A DNA stretch of 64,000 bases from Saccharibacillus endophyticus. GTDB lineage: Bacteria > Bacillota > Bacilli > Paenibacillales > Paenibacillaceae. Every line of letters begins with the position of its first letter. The first letter of the stretch is position 1. Under the pieces are notes generated by a model. That model saw only the letters and a list, made by a program, of their open reading frames with translations, had not been told where the DNA came from and did not search any database. Shown piece by piece: positions 41,585 to 49,652 of the stretch. The translations under genes and the position numbers were made by a program. Location: the NCBI RefSeq assembly GCF_013185185.1, contig NZ_JAAZWE010000002.1, forward strand, positions 1 through 64,000, written 5' to 3'.

Positions 41585-42376
41585 TCAATCGAATTCGGTT
41601 CCCAACCCTTCCGCGTCCTCGCCTTCGCTGCTCAATACGTTATCCAATGCTTTGCGGGCGATGTCGCCGGAAAAGCCGCGACGCATGATAAAAGCGGCCG
41701 TTTTTCGTTTGCGTTCCCACGATTCTCCCTTGGTTGTCCGCCACTTTTTCGCAGCGAGCTCTTCGGCGCTGCGAAGCTCTGCGTCGTCTCCCATAGCTTC
41801 CAACGCATCGTCAATCAGTTCGGGGTCGATGCCTTTGCGCCGAAGCTCCTGCTTGACTACGACTTTGCCTTTTTTCTTCCCGTTAATACGCTGCCTTGTC
41901 CATTCCTGCGCATAGAAGGCATCGTCAATCAGTTTTTCGTCCACCAGGCGTTTGACGGTAGCTGCAACGGCTTCCGGATCCAGTTCTTTCTCAAGCAATT
42001 TTTGTTCAATCTCGCCGGATGTACGTGGCTTAAAGCTTAAATAATTCAATGCCTGCGAGTAAGCTACCTGTCGCTCATTGTCTTGCACGATCTCTTGCAC
42101 GGCATCTTTATCAAAAAAACTGCCTTTCGTCATTCCATAACGAATCATGGTTGATTCATGCACGGTCACATAATGCGGACCGAAATAAATGCGATAGCTA
42201 TTCACCGGACGCCGCAGCAATTCAACGAGGGTAACCTCCTGCGATTCGTCTTCCGGAAAATCGCCGAAATGATTCAGGCGCTCTTCACGACGAGCTTTTT
42301 TGTCTTCTTCCTCTTCCGTGGACTCGCTTTGTTTATAATTACGACGATTGCCGTAGCTTCTTTTCCCGAATGCCAT
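41585..42376 (-). CDS. recX: Regulatory protein RecX
   Basis: A 263-residue RecX, which binds RecA filaments and modulates recombinase activity. An extended charged N terminus (about 50 residues, Glu/Arg-rich) precedes the three-helix RecX repeats: ALNYLSFKPRTSGEIEQKLL and the ELRRKGIDPELIDDALEAM block are typical. The start is ATG at 42376. It lies directly downstream of recA, separated by a terminator-like hairpin, a usual arrangement that keeps RecX below RecA level. Confidence 0.92.
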   Translation of the reverse strand: MAFGKRSYGNRRNYKQSESTEEEEDKKARREERLNHFGDFPEDESQEVTLVELLRRPVNSYRIYFGPHYVTVHESTMIRYGMTKGSFFDKDAVQEIVQDNERQVAYSQALNYLSFKPRTSGEIEQKLLEKELDPEAVAATVKRLVDEKLIDDAFYAQEWTRQRINGKKKGKVVVKQELRRKGIDPELIDDALEAMGDDAELRSAEELAAKKWRTTKGESWERKRKTAAFIMRRGFSGDIARKALDNVLSSEGEDAEGLGTEFD

Positions 42377-42418
42377 GTTATCCCTCTTTTCATTCGTGCA
42401 AAATAATCAAACAAAACA

Positions 42419-42451
42419 AAGCGCCCCAAACCACAAGGGGCCGGGGCGCTT
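42419..42451 (-). terminator. Terminator between recA and recX
   Basis: AAGCGCCCC pairs with GGGGCGCTT and is followed on the reverse strand by TGTTTTG. It probably allows some read-through into recX. Confidence 0.75.
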
Positions 42452-42484
42452 AAATCTATTCGACAATAAGCCTTCAAAAGACGA

Positions 42485-43546
42485 CTATTCCAGTTCCAGC
42501 AGCTCTTGCTCTTCCTGTTCTTCAGCCTTTTTGTCAGCTTCTGTCGGAGGTTCAATCGCTGTTGTCAGATTACTCGCTTCGCGAATCTTGGTTTCGATCG
42601 CGAATGCAATGTCTTTATGCTCTTTGAGGAATTGCTTGGCGTTCTCGCGACCTTGGCCCAAACGTTCGCCGGAGTACGAGTACCAGGCACCGCTTTTTTC
42701 AACGATATCCATGTCTGTACCCATATCAATCAGGCTGCCTTCTTTCGAGATACCTTCGCCGTACATGATATCCACTTCCGCTTGTTTAAACGGAGGAGCG
42801 ACTTTGTTTTTTACGACTTTGATACGCGTACGGTTACCCACTACATCATTACCCATTTTGATGGATTCGATGCGGCGTACATCCAGACGCACGCTGGAGT
42901 AGAATTTCAGGGCGCGACCGCCCGGTGTCGTTTCCGGGTTACCGAACATGACGCCGATCTTCTCGCGCAATTGGTTAATGAAGATCGCAATCGTGTTCGA
43001 TTTGCTGATCGCGCCGGACAGCTTACGCAACGCTTGCGACATCAAACGAGCTTGCAGACCCACGTGCGAGTCGCCCATCTCGCCTTCGATTTCCGCTTTT
43101 GGCACGAGTGCCGCTACGGAGTCGATAACGATGATGTCGACCGCGCCGCTGCGAACGAGCGCTTCAGCGATTTCCAAGCCTTGTTCGCCTGTATCAGGCT
43201 GGGATAACAACAGTTCATCCACGTTAACGCCCAGCTTGCGTGCGTATTTCGGATCGAGCGCGTGCTCGGCATCGATGAACGCCGCTTGTCCGCCTGCTTT
43301 TTGAACTTCAGCTACCGAGTGAAGGGCAACCGTTGTTTTACCCGAGGACTCCGGTCCGTAAATTTCGATGATACGGCCGCGCGGCATGCCGCCCGTTCCC
43401 AAAGCCACGTCCAGCGAAATCGAGCCGGTAGGAACGACTTCGACGTTCATATGCGTGGATTCCCCAAGCTTCATAATGGAACCCTTACCGAATTGTTTCT
43501 CTATTTGGCGAAGCGCCATATCAAGCGCAGCACGACGATCTGACAA
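42485..43546 (-). CDS. recA: Recombinase RecA
   Basis: The strand-exchange and SOS coprotease. Walker A is GPESSGKTT, Walker B ends in [10 protein letters not shown], and the L2 loop is near [21 protein letters not shown]. The C terminus is acidic (the [12 protein letters not shown] region). The start is TTG at 43546 (codons [11 protein letters not shown] follow), behind AAGGGTG, giving 353 residues as in relatives. The frame is open further upstream to 43651, but that part overlaps the promoter. A LexA-type box lies just upstream of the promoter. Confidence 0.97.
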   Translation of the reverse strand: MSDRRAALDMALRQIEKQFGKGSIMKLGESTHMNVEVVPTGSISLDVALGTGGMPRGRIIEIYGPESSGKTTVALHSVAEVQKAGGQAAFIDAEHALDPKYARKLGVNVDELLLSQPDTGEQGLEIAEALVRSGAVDIIVIDSVAALVPKAEIEGEMGDSHVGLQARLMSQALRKLSGAISKSNTIAIFINQLREKIGVMFGNPETTPGGRALKFYSSVRLDVRRIESIKMGNDVVGNRTRIKVVKNKVAPPFKQAEVDIMYGEGISKEGSLIDMGTDMDIVEKSGAWYSYSGERLGQGRENAKQFLKEHKDIAFAIETKIREASNLTTAIEPPTEADKKAEEQEEQELLELE

Positions 43547-43607
43547 TATATCCACACCCTTATCTTCATAGTATTTTTCGTGTTCGTTACAGCTTTTCCA
43601 TACATCT

Positions 43608-43636
43608 ATCATACCGCTTTTGAACGGGTTTGCCAA
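43608..43636 (-). promoter_or_regulatory. recA promoter
   Basis: On the reverse strand TTGGCA (43636-43631), a 17-nt spacer and TATGAT (43613-43608). Confidence 0.7.
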
Positions 43637-43644
43637 GCGTTTTT

Positions 43645-43658
43645 CGAACATATATTCG
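43645..43658 (-). promoter_or_regulatory. LexA (DinR) box upstream of recA
   Basis: CGAACATATATTCG differs by one base from the Firmicute SOS box CGAACnnnnGTTCG. It lies 8 bp upstream of the recA -35. Confidence 0.75.
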
Positions 43659-43736
43659 TATTTTTTCGAGAACGACGAATATCCGCTTATTATCCTTAAT
43701 CCTTAAAAAAAGAAGCTAAAAAGCCCCCCATTCCAC

Positions 43737-43773
43737 AAAAAAACCGCGGGCAATCTGTGGTATCGCCGCGGTT
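43737..43773 (-). terminator. Terminator of cinA
   Basis: AACCGCGG and CCGCGGTT around a 15-nt loop, followed by seven T on the reverse strand. It separates cinA from recA. Confidence 0.82.
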
Positions 43774-43831
43774 CTTCCGTACCCTTATTATACCAAAGCC
43801 CACATGCGCGGTCAAACGCCGTGCCCGTTGT

Positions 43832-45097
43832 TTAGCCTTGTTTCTCCGCTTGTACCAATCGTCTCCATAAGCGGTAAAGCAGCGTTTTGGTCGAACGCTT
43901 GCGAATCGTGTCCCTATTGCCTTTGATGCGGAGTTCGAACACTTCGGTCTTACCGCCTTTTTCGGCTATCCCGATATACACCAGTCCTACCGGCTTACGT
44001 TCGGAATAACCCGGGCCGGCTACGCCGGTGACGGACAGGCCGAAATCCGTATCTGCGATCATACGTACCTGTTCCGCCAAAACGACTGCCACTTCTTCGC
44101 TGACCGCTCCCGGCGCATCCGTGCCTTCCAAGTAATCATGGGGCACGTTTAGCAACTTTTCCTTTATTTCATTGGAATAGCAAACAATTCCGCCGCGAAG
44201 CATCGCTGCGCTGCCCGGAATCGTCGTCAGGCTCTGCATCACCATGCCGCCCGTACAGCTCTCCGCGGCGCTGACGGTCAGGCCCATATCCGCCATCATC
44301 TTGACGATCGTCTCTTCGATGGGAACATCTTCGCTCGCATACATATGCTCGGATAACCGGCTTTGAATCTGAACCTCCAATGCAGTGAGCCTCCCGTTGG
44401 CTTCCTGGATGTTTTCCGCCTTTGTGGATAGGCGAATAGCGACCTCGCCTTCTTTGGCGTAGGGAGCGATTGTAGGGTCGGTCTGCGCATCGATTAGATC
44501 AAGCAGCTTGTCTTCCAATGCCGATTCGCCGATTCCCGCGAATTTCAGGATACGCGAGTAGATCGGCATCTCGCCGGTCAATACCTGATGCAGCAACCAG
44601 GGCTTGGCTTGCTCCGCGAACATCGGTTTCAATTCGCTCGGAGGACCCGGAAGAACGATATAATGATGCGAATCGGAACTGATCGCGACTCCCACCGCAA
44701 GCCCGGTAGCATTCGGCAGCGGCGTGCAGCCGTCGATCACGAGCGCCTGGCGTTTATTGTTTTCGGTCATGGGAACGCCCCGATCGGCAAAAAATTCCGT
44801 AAGCTTGTCCATGGCCGGACGGTCCGTGCGCAATTCGCGTCCAAGCACCTCAGCGATCGCGTCTTTGGTCAAGTCATCTTGAGTCGGCCCGATTCCGCCG
44901 GAGAAAACAAGCACATCCGCACGCCCTTGAGCCTGCCGGATCGCTTCCTTCAGACGCTCTTTATTGTCGCCGACGACTGTTTGAAAATAAACATCGATTC
45001 CGATCGCCGCCAGCTCTTGAGACAGATACTGCGCATTCGTGTTTACAATTTGCCCCAGCAAAAGTTCTGTTCCTACTGCGATGATTTCTGCTTTCAT
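43832..45097 (-). CDS. cinA: CinA: competence/damage-inducible protein A, nicotinamide-nucleotide amidohydrolase
   Basis: A 421-residue two-domain protein. The N-terminal MoaB/COG1058 domain (residues 1-170; AVGTELLLGQIVNTNAQYL, FSGGIGPTQDDLT) is linked to ADP-ribose pyrophosphatase activity. The C-terminal PncC domain (about 255-415; SAAESCTGGM) deamidates NMN in pyridine-nucleotide recycling. The start is ATG at 45097; the binding site is weak. The order pgsA-cinA-recA is as in other Bacillales. Confidence 0.95.
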   Translation of the reverse strand: MKAEIIAVGTELLLGQIVNTNAQYLSQELAAIGIDVYFQTVVGDNKERLKEAIRQAQGRADVLVFSGGIGPTQDDLTKDAIAEVLGRELRTDRPAMDKLTEFFADRGVPMTENNKRQALVIDGCTPLPNATGLAVGVAISSDSHHYIVLPGPPSELKPMFAEQAKPWLLHQVLTGEMPIYSRILKFAGIGESALEDKLLDLIDAQTDPTIAPYAKEGEVAIRLSTKAENIQEANGRLTALEVQIQSRLSEHMYASEDVPIEETIVKMMADMGLTVSAAESCTGGMVMQSLTTIPGSAAMLRGGIVCYSNEIKEKLLNVPHDYLEGTDAPGAVSEEVAVVLAEQVRMIADTDFGLSVTGVAGPGYSERKPVGLVYIGIAEKGGKTEVFELRIKGNRDTIRKRSTKTLLYRLWRRLVQAEKQG

Positions 45098-45184
45098 TAT
45101 AGGTCACGCTCCAGTGTAAAAGATGGATTGCGAATCTTTTGGATATTTCATGCATGATCTTTATATTTACCCTTATCCTTGAAC

Positions 45185-45211
45185 AAATAAAGCCTATGCG
45201 CAAACATAGGC
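45185..45211 (-). terminator. Terminator of pgsA
   Basis: GCCTATG pairs with CATAGGC around TTTGCG, followed by TTTATTTGTT on the reverse strand. Confidence 0.7.
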
Positions 45212-45222
45212 CGACTTCCCGA

Positions 45223-45308
45223 TTCGCATACGCTATTTCAACAATCGACGGTTCGTCGAATCCTGAAAGCTCATGCTTTCGCATACGCTATTTCAGCAAT
45301 CGACGGTT
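45223..45308. repeat. 31-bp direct repeat at the pgsA 3' end
   Basis: The segment covering the last pgsA codons and stop (45278-45308) is copied at 45223-45253 with one difference, 55 bp apart. It looks like a small tandem duplication that preserved the reading frame of the upstream copy. Confidence 0.85.
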
Positions 45309-45863
45309 ACGTACGAAGTAATCGACGCCCGTATAGGCCGTAACGATCACTGCTGCCCAAGCGAAGATATCCGCTGCCGGAATTCCCCACATTTCGAAAG
45401 GAAGATTATTCAGCAGCAGCAGGGCGATCGCAACGATCTGCAAGACCGTTTTGATCTTCCCTCCCGCACCGGCCGCCATGACCGAGCCGTCGAGCAAAGC
45501 AATTTGCCGAAGGCCTGTTACGGCGAACTCGCGGCTGATGATGACAATGGCCATCCATGCGGCAAGCTTATCCATTTGAACCAGTGAAATGAACGCCGCG
45601 GAGACAAGAAGTTTGTCTGCGAGCGGGTCCATCAATTTGCCCAGATTGGTGACCAGGTTACGGCTGCGTGCAATGTAACCGTCAATTCCATCGGTACACG
45701 ATGCAATGATGAAGATGATGCAGGCAATCAATTGCCCCCAGCCCAGTTCGACTCCGCCCCATACAAGCGGTTCCGGCAGAAACGGTAAATCTACCAGAAG
45801 AAACACCATCATGACCGGGATCATAAAAATTCGACTTAGCGTGATACGATTGGGAAGATTCAT
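45288..45863 (-). CDS. pgsA: CDP-diacylglycerol--glycerol-3-phosphate 3-phosphatidyltransferase
   Basis: A membrane enzyme making phosphatidylglycerophosphate, the committed step to phosphatidylglycerol and cardiolipin. Of 191 residues, about five spans are visible. The CDP-alcohol phosphotransferase motif D-x2-DG-x2-AR-x8-G-x3-D-x3-D is complete, from DGIDGYIAR to MDPLAD. The start is ATG at 45863 with GGAAGGA. A duplicated copy of its last 31 bp lies downstream. Confidence 0.96.
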   Translation of the reverse strand: MNLPNRITLSRIFMIPVMMVFLLVDLPFLPEPLVWGGVELGWGQLIACIIFIIASCTDGIDGYIARSRNLVTNLGKLMDPLADKLLVSAAFISLVQMDKLAAWMAIVIISREFAVTGLRQIALLDGSVMAAGAGGKIKTVLQIVAIALLLLNNLPFEMWGIPAADIFAWAAVIVTAYTGVDYFVRNRRLLK

Positions 45864-46000
45864 TGGTTATCCATTCCTTCCGATCGGGTCTTGCCCGATG
45901 TTCTAATTATATGTACCCCCGTAAACCGTCTAAAAGCACGAAGACATGCCGTTACAAGTATAATATCCGAAACTTTTGGTGTCAAAACGCTTGCTGGCTA

Positions 46001-46042
46001 AAACAAAACACCCTCCGCATTCCGAAAGGAAAACGAAGGGTG
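46001..46042 (-). terminator. Terminator of yajQ
   Basis: CACCCTTCG and CGGAGGGTG enclose a loop, with TTTTGTTTT after it on the reverse strand. Confidence 0.75.
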
Positions 46043-46056
46043 CCGATACTTTGTAT

Positions 46057-46548
46057 TTACTTGAAGTTGGTGAATTGCAATTCGATCGACAGATCGGCTT
46101 CGCGCAGCAGCTTCATAACGGCTTGCAGATCATCTCTGCTTTTCGAAGTTACGCGGATTTGATCGCCTTGGATTTGACTTTTGACTTTCAACTTCGAGTC
46201 GCGAATCAATGTATTGATCTTTTTGGAGTTGTCGGACTCGATGCCGGATTTCAATCCCATTTTTTGACGAACCGTATTCAAAGACGCCGATTCGACTTTA
46301 CCGAAATCGAGGTTTTTGAAAGGTACGCCGCGTTTGATCATTTTGGATTGGAGAATATCGATAACCGCTCCCAATTTGTACTCGTCATCCGAAATGATCG
46401 TCAACGAATCTTTTTCCAATTCAAAACTAGTCTTGGTATTTTTGAAGTCAAAGCGGCTCGTAATTTCGCGCTCTGCCTGATCGATTGCGTTTTTGAGTTC
46501 TTGCATATCCATTTTGGATACGATGTCCATTGAGCTTTCCGAAGCCAT
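46057..46548 (-). CDS. yajQ: YajQ family nucleotide-binding protein
   Basis: A 163-residue protein of the YajQ (DUF520) family with two ferredoxin-like halves: SSMDIVSKMDMQELKNAIDQA at the N terminus, KMIKRGVPFKNLDFG, and the LREADLSIELQFTNFK end. Members bind nucleotides or RNA, and some bind cyclic di-GMP. The start is ATG at 46548 with AGAGGA. It is separated from rodZ upstream by two hairpins. Confidence 0.93.
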   Translation of the reverse strand: MASESSMDIVSKMDMQELKNAIDQAEREITSRFDFKNTKTSFELEKDSLTIISDDEYKLGAVIDILQSKMIKRGVPFKNLDFGKVESASLNTVRQKMGLKSGIESDNSKKINTLIRDSKLKVKSQIQGDQIRVTSKSRDDLQAVMKLLREADLSIELQFTNFK

Positions 46549-46589
46549 TGGTCCTCTTCCTTCCCGAAGTCGCCTTATTTTGGAACAAC

Positions 46590-46624
46590 CGCCGGAGGGC
46601 TCGCGCTAGCACGAACCCTCCGGT
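46590..46624 (-). terminator. GC-rich hairpin before yajQ
   Basis: GCCGGAGGGCTCG pairs with CGAACCCTCCGGT with one mismatch. There is no T run, so termination is uncertain. Confidence 0.5.
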
Positions 46625-46640
46625 GCATTCCCTGATTTAA

Positions 46641-46740
46641 ACCTTATCAACGCTAAAAGTAAGGTTACGTCCGTCTGAAACGCACCTAAAGCACGTGCAT
46701 TTCAGCCAAACGTAATCCTGTGATTAAGAATTGACAAGGT
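46641..46740. repeat. 100-bp imperfect palindrome after rodZ (element R5)
   Basis: Nested arms: ACCTTATCAA/TTGACAAGGT (one mismatch), TTACGT/ACGTAA and CTGAAACGCAC/GTGCATTTCAG (one mismatch). It starts two bases after the rodZ stop. It does not share the conserved blocks of R1-R3. A related GTAACCTTAC segment follows the ymfK stop at 47930-47945. Confidence 0.65.
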
Positions 46741-46741
46741 A

Positions 46742-47851
46742 CTAGTTAACCAAATTAACTTTGAAGCGCGAAGTCGTCTTGCCGTCCGTGATCGGTTGAC
46801 CGTCGATCCGAATATCCGTTACCGGCGAGTAACCCGACTTGATGTACAGCCCTTGCGCATCCATGTCGAACGTCAAGGCTTCGCCTTCCTGCGTATTCTG
46901 ATAGTACAGTTTCTCTCCGCTTGTGCTGCCGCGGTAAACTTCCAACCAACTCATGCCGCTCGCGTTGATCGTTACCTTAACCGTTCCGCCCTGCGCAGGT
47001 TGTGCATTGAAGACCGTCGTTTTGCCTTCTTGTCCGGCAGGAGTCACGACCGTGGATCCGCTGGTGTTCGGCGCGGTACCCGTATCTTCCGTGCCTTCTT
47101 CTCCCGTTTGTCCGGCTTCGTCCGTTCCCGGCGCGGCAGGATCCGTTCCTTCGGTCGTTCCCGTTTCGGTTCCTTCGGTCGGCGGCGTCGTGTTGTCCGC
47201 AGGAGGCGTCGCCGTTTCCGTGCCGTCAGCCGGAGGGGTTGTGGCATCGGTACCTTCAGGCGTATCCGTGCCCGTTTCTCCGGTTGCCATATCCGTGCCC
47301 GGAGTTTGAGCGCCGCCACCGGTCGTGCCCGGATCGGCCGCTTCTTCTCCCGCAGGCTCGGTCGTCGAATTGTCGGCCGGCTGCTGCGCGGTCGTTTCTT
47401 CGCCCGTCCCTGCGGTTTCCGGAGTATCTTTCGTGTTATTGAAATAGACAATACCCACGATCAGCAAAATCAAAATCGGGAACGTCCACATCAGCGCGGT
47501 CGAAAGGCCCTTGCTGCCTTCGCCCCGACCTCCGCCGCTACGTGCCGGTCCTCCGCCGGCCGAAGTCCGGGCAGAGCGTTTAGTCAGCACAGGCTCCATC
47601 ACGTTTTCAGGCTCGGCTGCCGGTACGTCCTTAGGATGATTTTGCAGCAGGAGATCCGGATCGAGATCCACGGCTTCCGCATACGTTTTGATAAAAGCTC
47701 GTACATAGAAACTCCCGGGCAGAACTTTAAAGTCCCCCTGCTCGATCGCCTCCAAATAGCGTTTACGGATTTTGGTCATTTCCTGCACGTCTTCAAGCGA
47801 CAGCCCTTTTTGCATACGGGCATCTTTTAACTGTTGTCCCAGATCGGACAT
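46742..47851 (-). CDS. rodZ: RodZ-like helix-turn-helix membrane protein (YmfM)
   Basis: A 369-residue cell-shape/division-linked protein. The cytoplasmic HTH_25 domain (residues 1-75; LGQQLKDARMQKGLSLEDV, YLEAIEQGDF) is followed by one span (ALMWTFPILILLIVG, about 125-145). An outside low-complexity region rich in Thr, Pro, Glu and Gly (about 110 residues) and a C-terminal DUF4115 beta domain (VTINASGMSWLEVY) complete it. The ATG at 47851 is used because an earlier ATG at 47860 abuts GGGGGG. It lies between ymfK and yajQ/pgsA as in Bacillus. Confidence 0.88.
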   Translation of the reverse strand: MSDLGQQLKDARMQKGLSLEDVQEMTKIRKRYLEAIEQGDFKVLPGSFYVRAFIKTYAEAVDLDPDLLLQNHPKDVPAAEPENVMEPVLTKRSARTSAGGGPARSGGGRGEGSKGLSTALMWTFPILILLIVGIVYFNNTKDTPETAGTGEETTAQQPADNSTTEPAGEEAADPGTTGGGAQTPGTDMATGETGTDTPEGTDATTPPADGTETATPPADNTTPPTEGTETGTTEGTDPAAPGTDEAGQTGEEGTEDTGTAPNTSGSTVVTPAGQEGKTTVFNAQPAQGGTVKVTINASGMSWLEVYRGSTSGEKLYYQNTQEGEALTFDMDAQGLYIKSGYSPVTDIRIDGQPITDGKTTSRFKVNLVN

Positions 47852-47944
47852 TCCGTTCATCCCCCCTCGTCGTATTCAAAACCGTCCGGCTGCCCGGTAC
47901 GGCTCAGATTCCCTTGTACTTTGCCAACACTAACGGTAAGGTTA

Positions 47945-48712
47945 CTAGATATCGTCGGTATAGCTTGTAGCGAACGTATCGTAAACGATCTCTTCATCCG
48001 GCGTGCTGCGCAGTTCGATAATCATGTCGAACTGGGCATAGTCGTAATCCGACTCGCGCATGAAAATATCCGGGTGCTCGATCACTTTCGTGCAAGGCAT
48101 CGCCATAATTTCATTCAGTAATTGGTAGTGCTTCTCGTTCGAACGAATGGTGCTTACAATGCCGTCGATGATAAATACATTGTTGGGATTCATCTCGTCT
48201 TCGGACATCTGGCTGCGCACCGTTTGACGCAGCAGCGTCGAGGATACGAACGTCCAATGCTTCATCGCGCATACGCTGCCGGCAATGATCGATTCGGTTT
48301 TTCCGACCCGCGGCATCCCGCGCAGACCGATCACTTGATTGCCTTCCCGCTTGAACAGCTCGCCCAGAAAATCAACAAGCAGACCAAGTTCATCGCGCGT
48401 GAAACGGAACGTCTTGCGATCATCCGAGTCGCGATCGATGTATCGGCCATGGCGCACCGCCAAAATGTCGACAAGCTTCGGCGGACGGAGCGCCGTCACC
48501 GTAACGCTGTCGACCTTCTTCAACATATCGCCAAGCAGTTGAATCTTCTCGTCGTCCGTCGTTTCCAGCAGCATCCCGCGGGTACGTCCTTCAACGCCGT
48601 TGATCGTGATGATATTGACTTCCAGCATCCCCAGAATCGACGCGATGTCTCCTAGAAGACCCGGACGATTCTTATGTATGCGATATTCCATATACCATTG
48701 TTTAGTTTCCAT
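47945..48712 (-). CDS. ymfK: DUF3388 family protein (YmfK)
   Basis: A 255-residue protein matching B. subtilis YmfK by position and sequence type. The N terminus (residues 1-75; YRIHKNRPGLLGDIASILGML) looks like an ACT domain. The rest (GLRGMPRVGKTES, then VFIIDGIVSTI) resembles a P-loop fold with a modified Walker A. The function is unknown. The start is ATG at 48712. It lies between ymfI and rodZ; the small ymfJ gene often found here is absent. Confidence 0.85.
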   Translation of the reverse strand: METKQWYMEYRIHKNRPGLLGDIASILGMLEVNIITINGVEGRTRGMLLETTDDEKIQLLGDMLKKVDSVTVTALRPPKLVDILAVRHGRYIDRDSDDRKTFRFTRDELGLLVDFLGELFKREGNQVIGLRGMPRVGKTESIIAGSVCAMKHWTFVSSTLLRQTVRSQMSEDEMNPNNVFIIDGIVSTIRSNEKHYQLLNEIMAMPCTKVIEHPDIFMRESDYDYAQFDMIIELRSTPDEEIVYDTFATSYTDDI

Positions 48713-48878
48713 GATCCATCTCTCTTCCGTGTCACGCGCAATTTTGAAGCCTGAATCCAGGTTAAGGCCATACCTTCAACCTTCGTCTAATGATATTAAA
48801 AATGCCGTTTAAACGCAAGAAACAGATTCTTAATCTTTATTGCTGCTTACAAATTCAGCAATTAACGAACATTTCCGC

Positions 48879-49652
48879 TCAGGTGATCCAACCGCCGTTC
48901 GGGCTTAAAATCTGTCCCGTCATGTACCCGCATTCCGGCAGGGCAAGAAAACGTACCGTTTCCGCAATATCGCCCGGTTCTGCCAAACGACCTACCGGAA
49001 TTTCTTCTGCCAAAGCGTTCAATTCATCAGTGGATAACGTGTCCAACATTGCTGTTCGTACCGCTCCCGGAGCCACCGCATTTACCGAAACGCCCGACAG
49101 GGCGAGTTCTTTGGCAAGCGCCTTGGTAAAGGCGTTGATTCCCCCTTTTGCTGCAGAATAGATGACTTCGCAAGACGCTCCGCTGAGGCCCCATACGGAT
49201 GACATATTGATAATTCGCCCGTACTTGCTCGATACCATGTCTTCCATGAAAATCTGACTGCATAAAAAGGTTCCTTTGAGATTCACGTTCATTACGTGAT
49301 CCCATTCTTCGTCCGTTACGTCCTGCAGCATTCCGTAATGCGCTACGCCCGCGTTGTTCACCAGCACGTTCGGTACAAAACCCGCTGCTTTCAATTCATT
49401 ACGCATCCGCAGCACTTCAGCACGTTTGCTTATGTCCGCCCGCACAGTCCGTACTTGATCGGCTCCGAGCGAGATACACCGATCAGCCACCCAACGAACG
49501 GCTTCCTCCGACGTCGAATAATGCAGCGCGATCCGGCAACCGTCCAGCGCAAATCGCTCCGCGATCGCCGAACCGATACCGCCGGAAGCTCCGGTAACGA
49601 GCACGCAGGCATCGGACGGCTTTCGCCGTCCTTTTTTCTCCGCGTCCGCCAT
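48879..49652 (-). CDS. ymfI: Short-chain dehydrogenase/reductase (YmfI, FabG-like)
   Basis: A 257-residue SDR. The cofactor motif is TGASGGIG, followed by NNAG, the catalytic Ser in INMSSVWG, and YSAAKGG carrying the Tyr and Lys. It resembles 3-oxoacyl-ACP reductases, but the substrate is unproven. The start is the ATG at 49652, overlapping the ymfH stop (TAATG). With no clear ribosome binding site, translation is probably coupled to ymfH. The operon runs ymfF-ymfH-ymfI. Confidence 0.9.
   Translation of the reverse strand: MADAEKKGRRKPSDACVLVTGASGGIGSAIAERFALDGCRIALHYSTSEEAVRWVADRCISLGADQVRTVRADISKRAEVLRMRNELKAAGFVPNVLVNNAGVAHYGMLQDVTDEEWDHVMNVNLKGTFLCSQIFMEDMVSSKYGRIINMSSVWGLSGASCEVIYSAAKGGINAFTKALAKELALSGVSVNAVAPGAVRTAMLDTLSTDELNALAEEIPVGRLAEPGDIAETVRFLALPECGYMTGQILSPNGGWIT

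Noticed and set aside
43547..43651. A 35-codon N-terminal extension of recA
   Set aside because: It overlaps the -10 and -35 elements; the TTG at 43546 gives the usual RecA N terminus.
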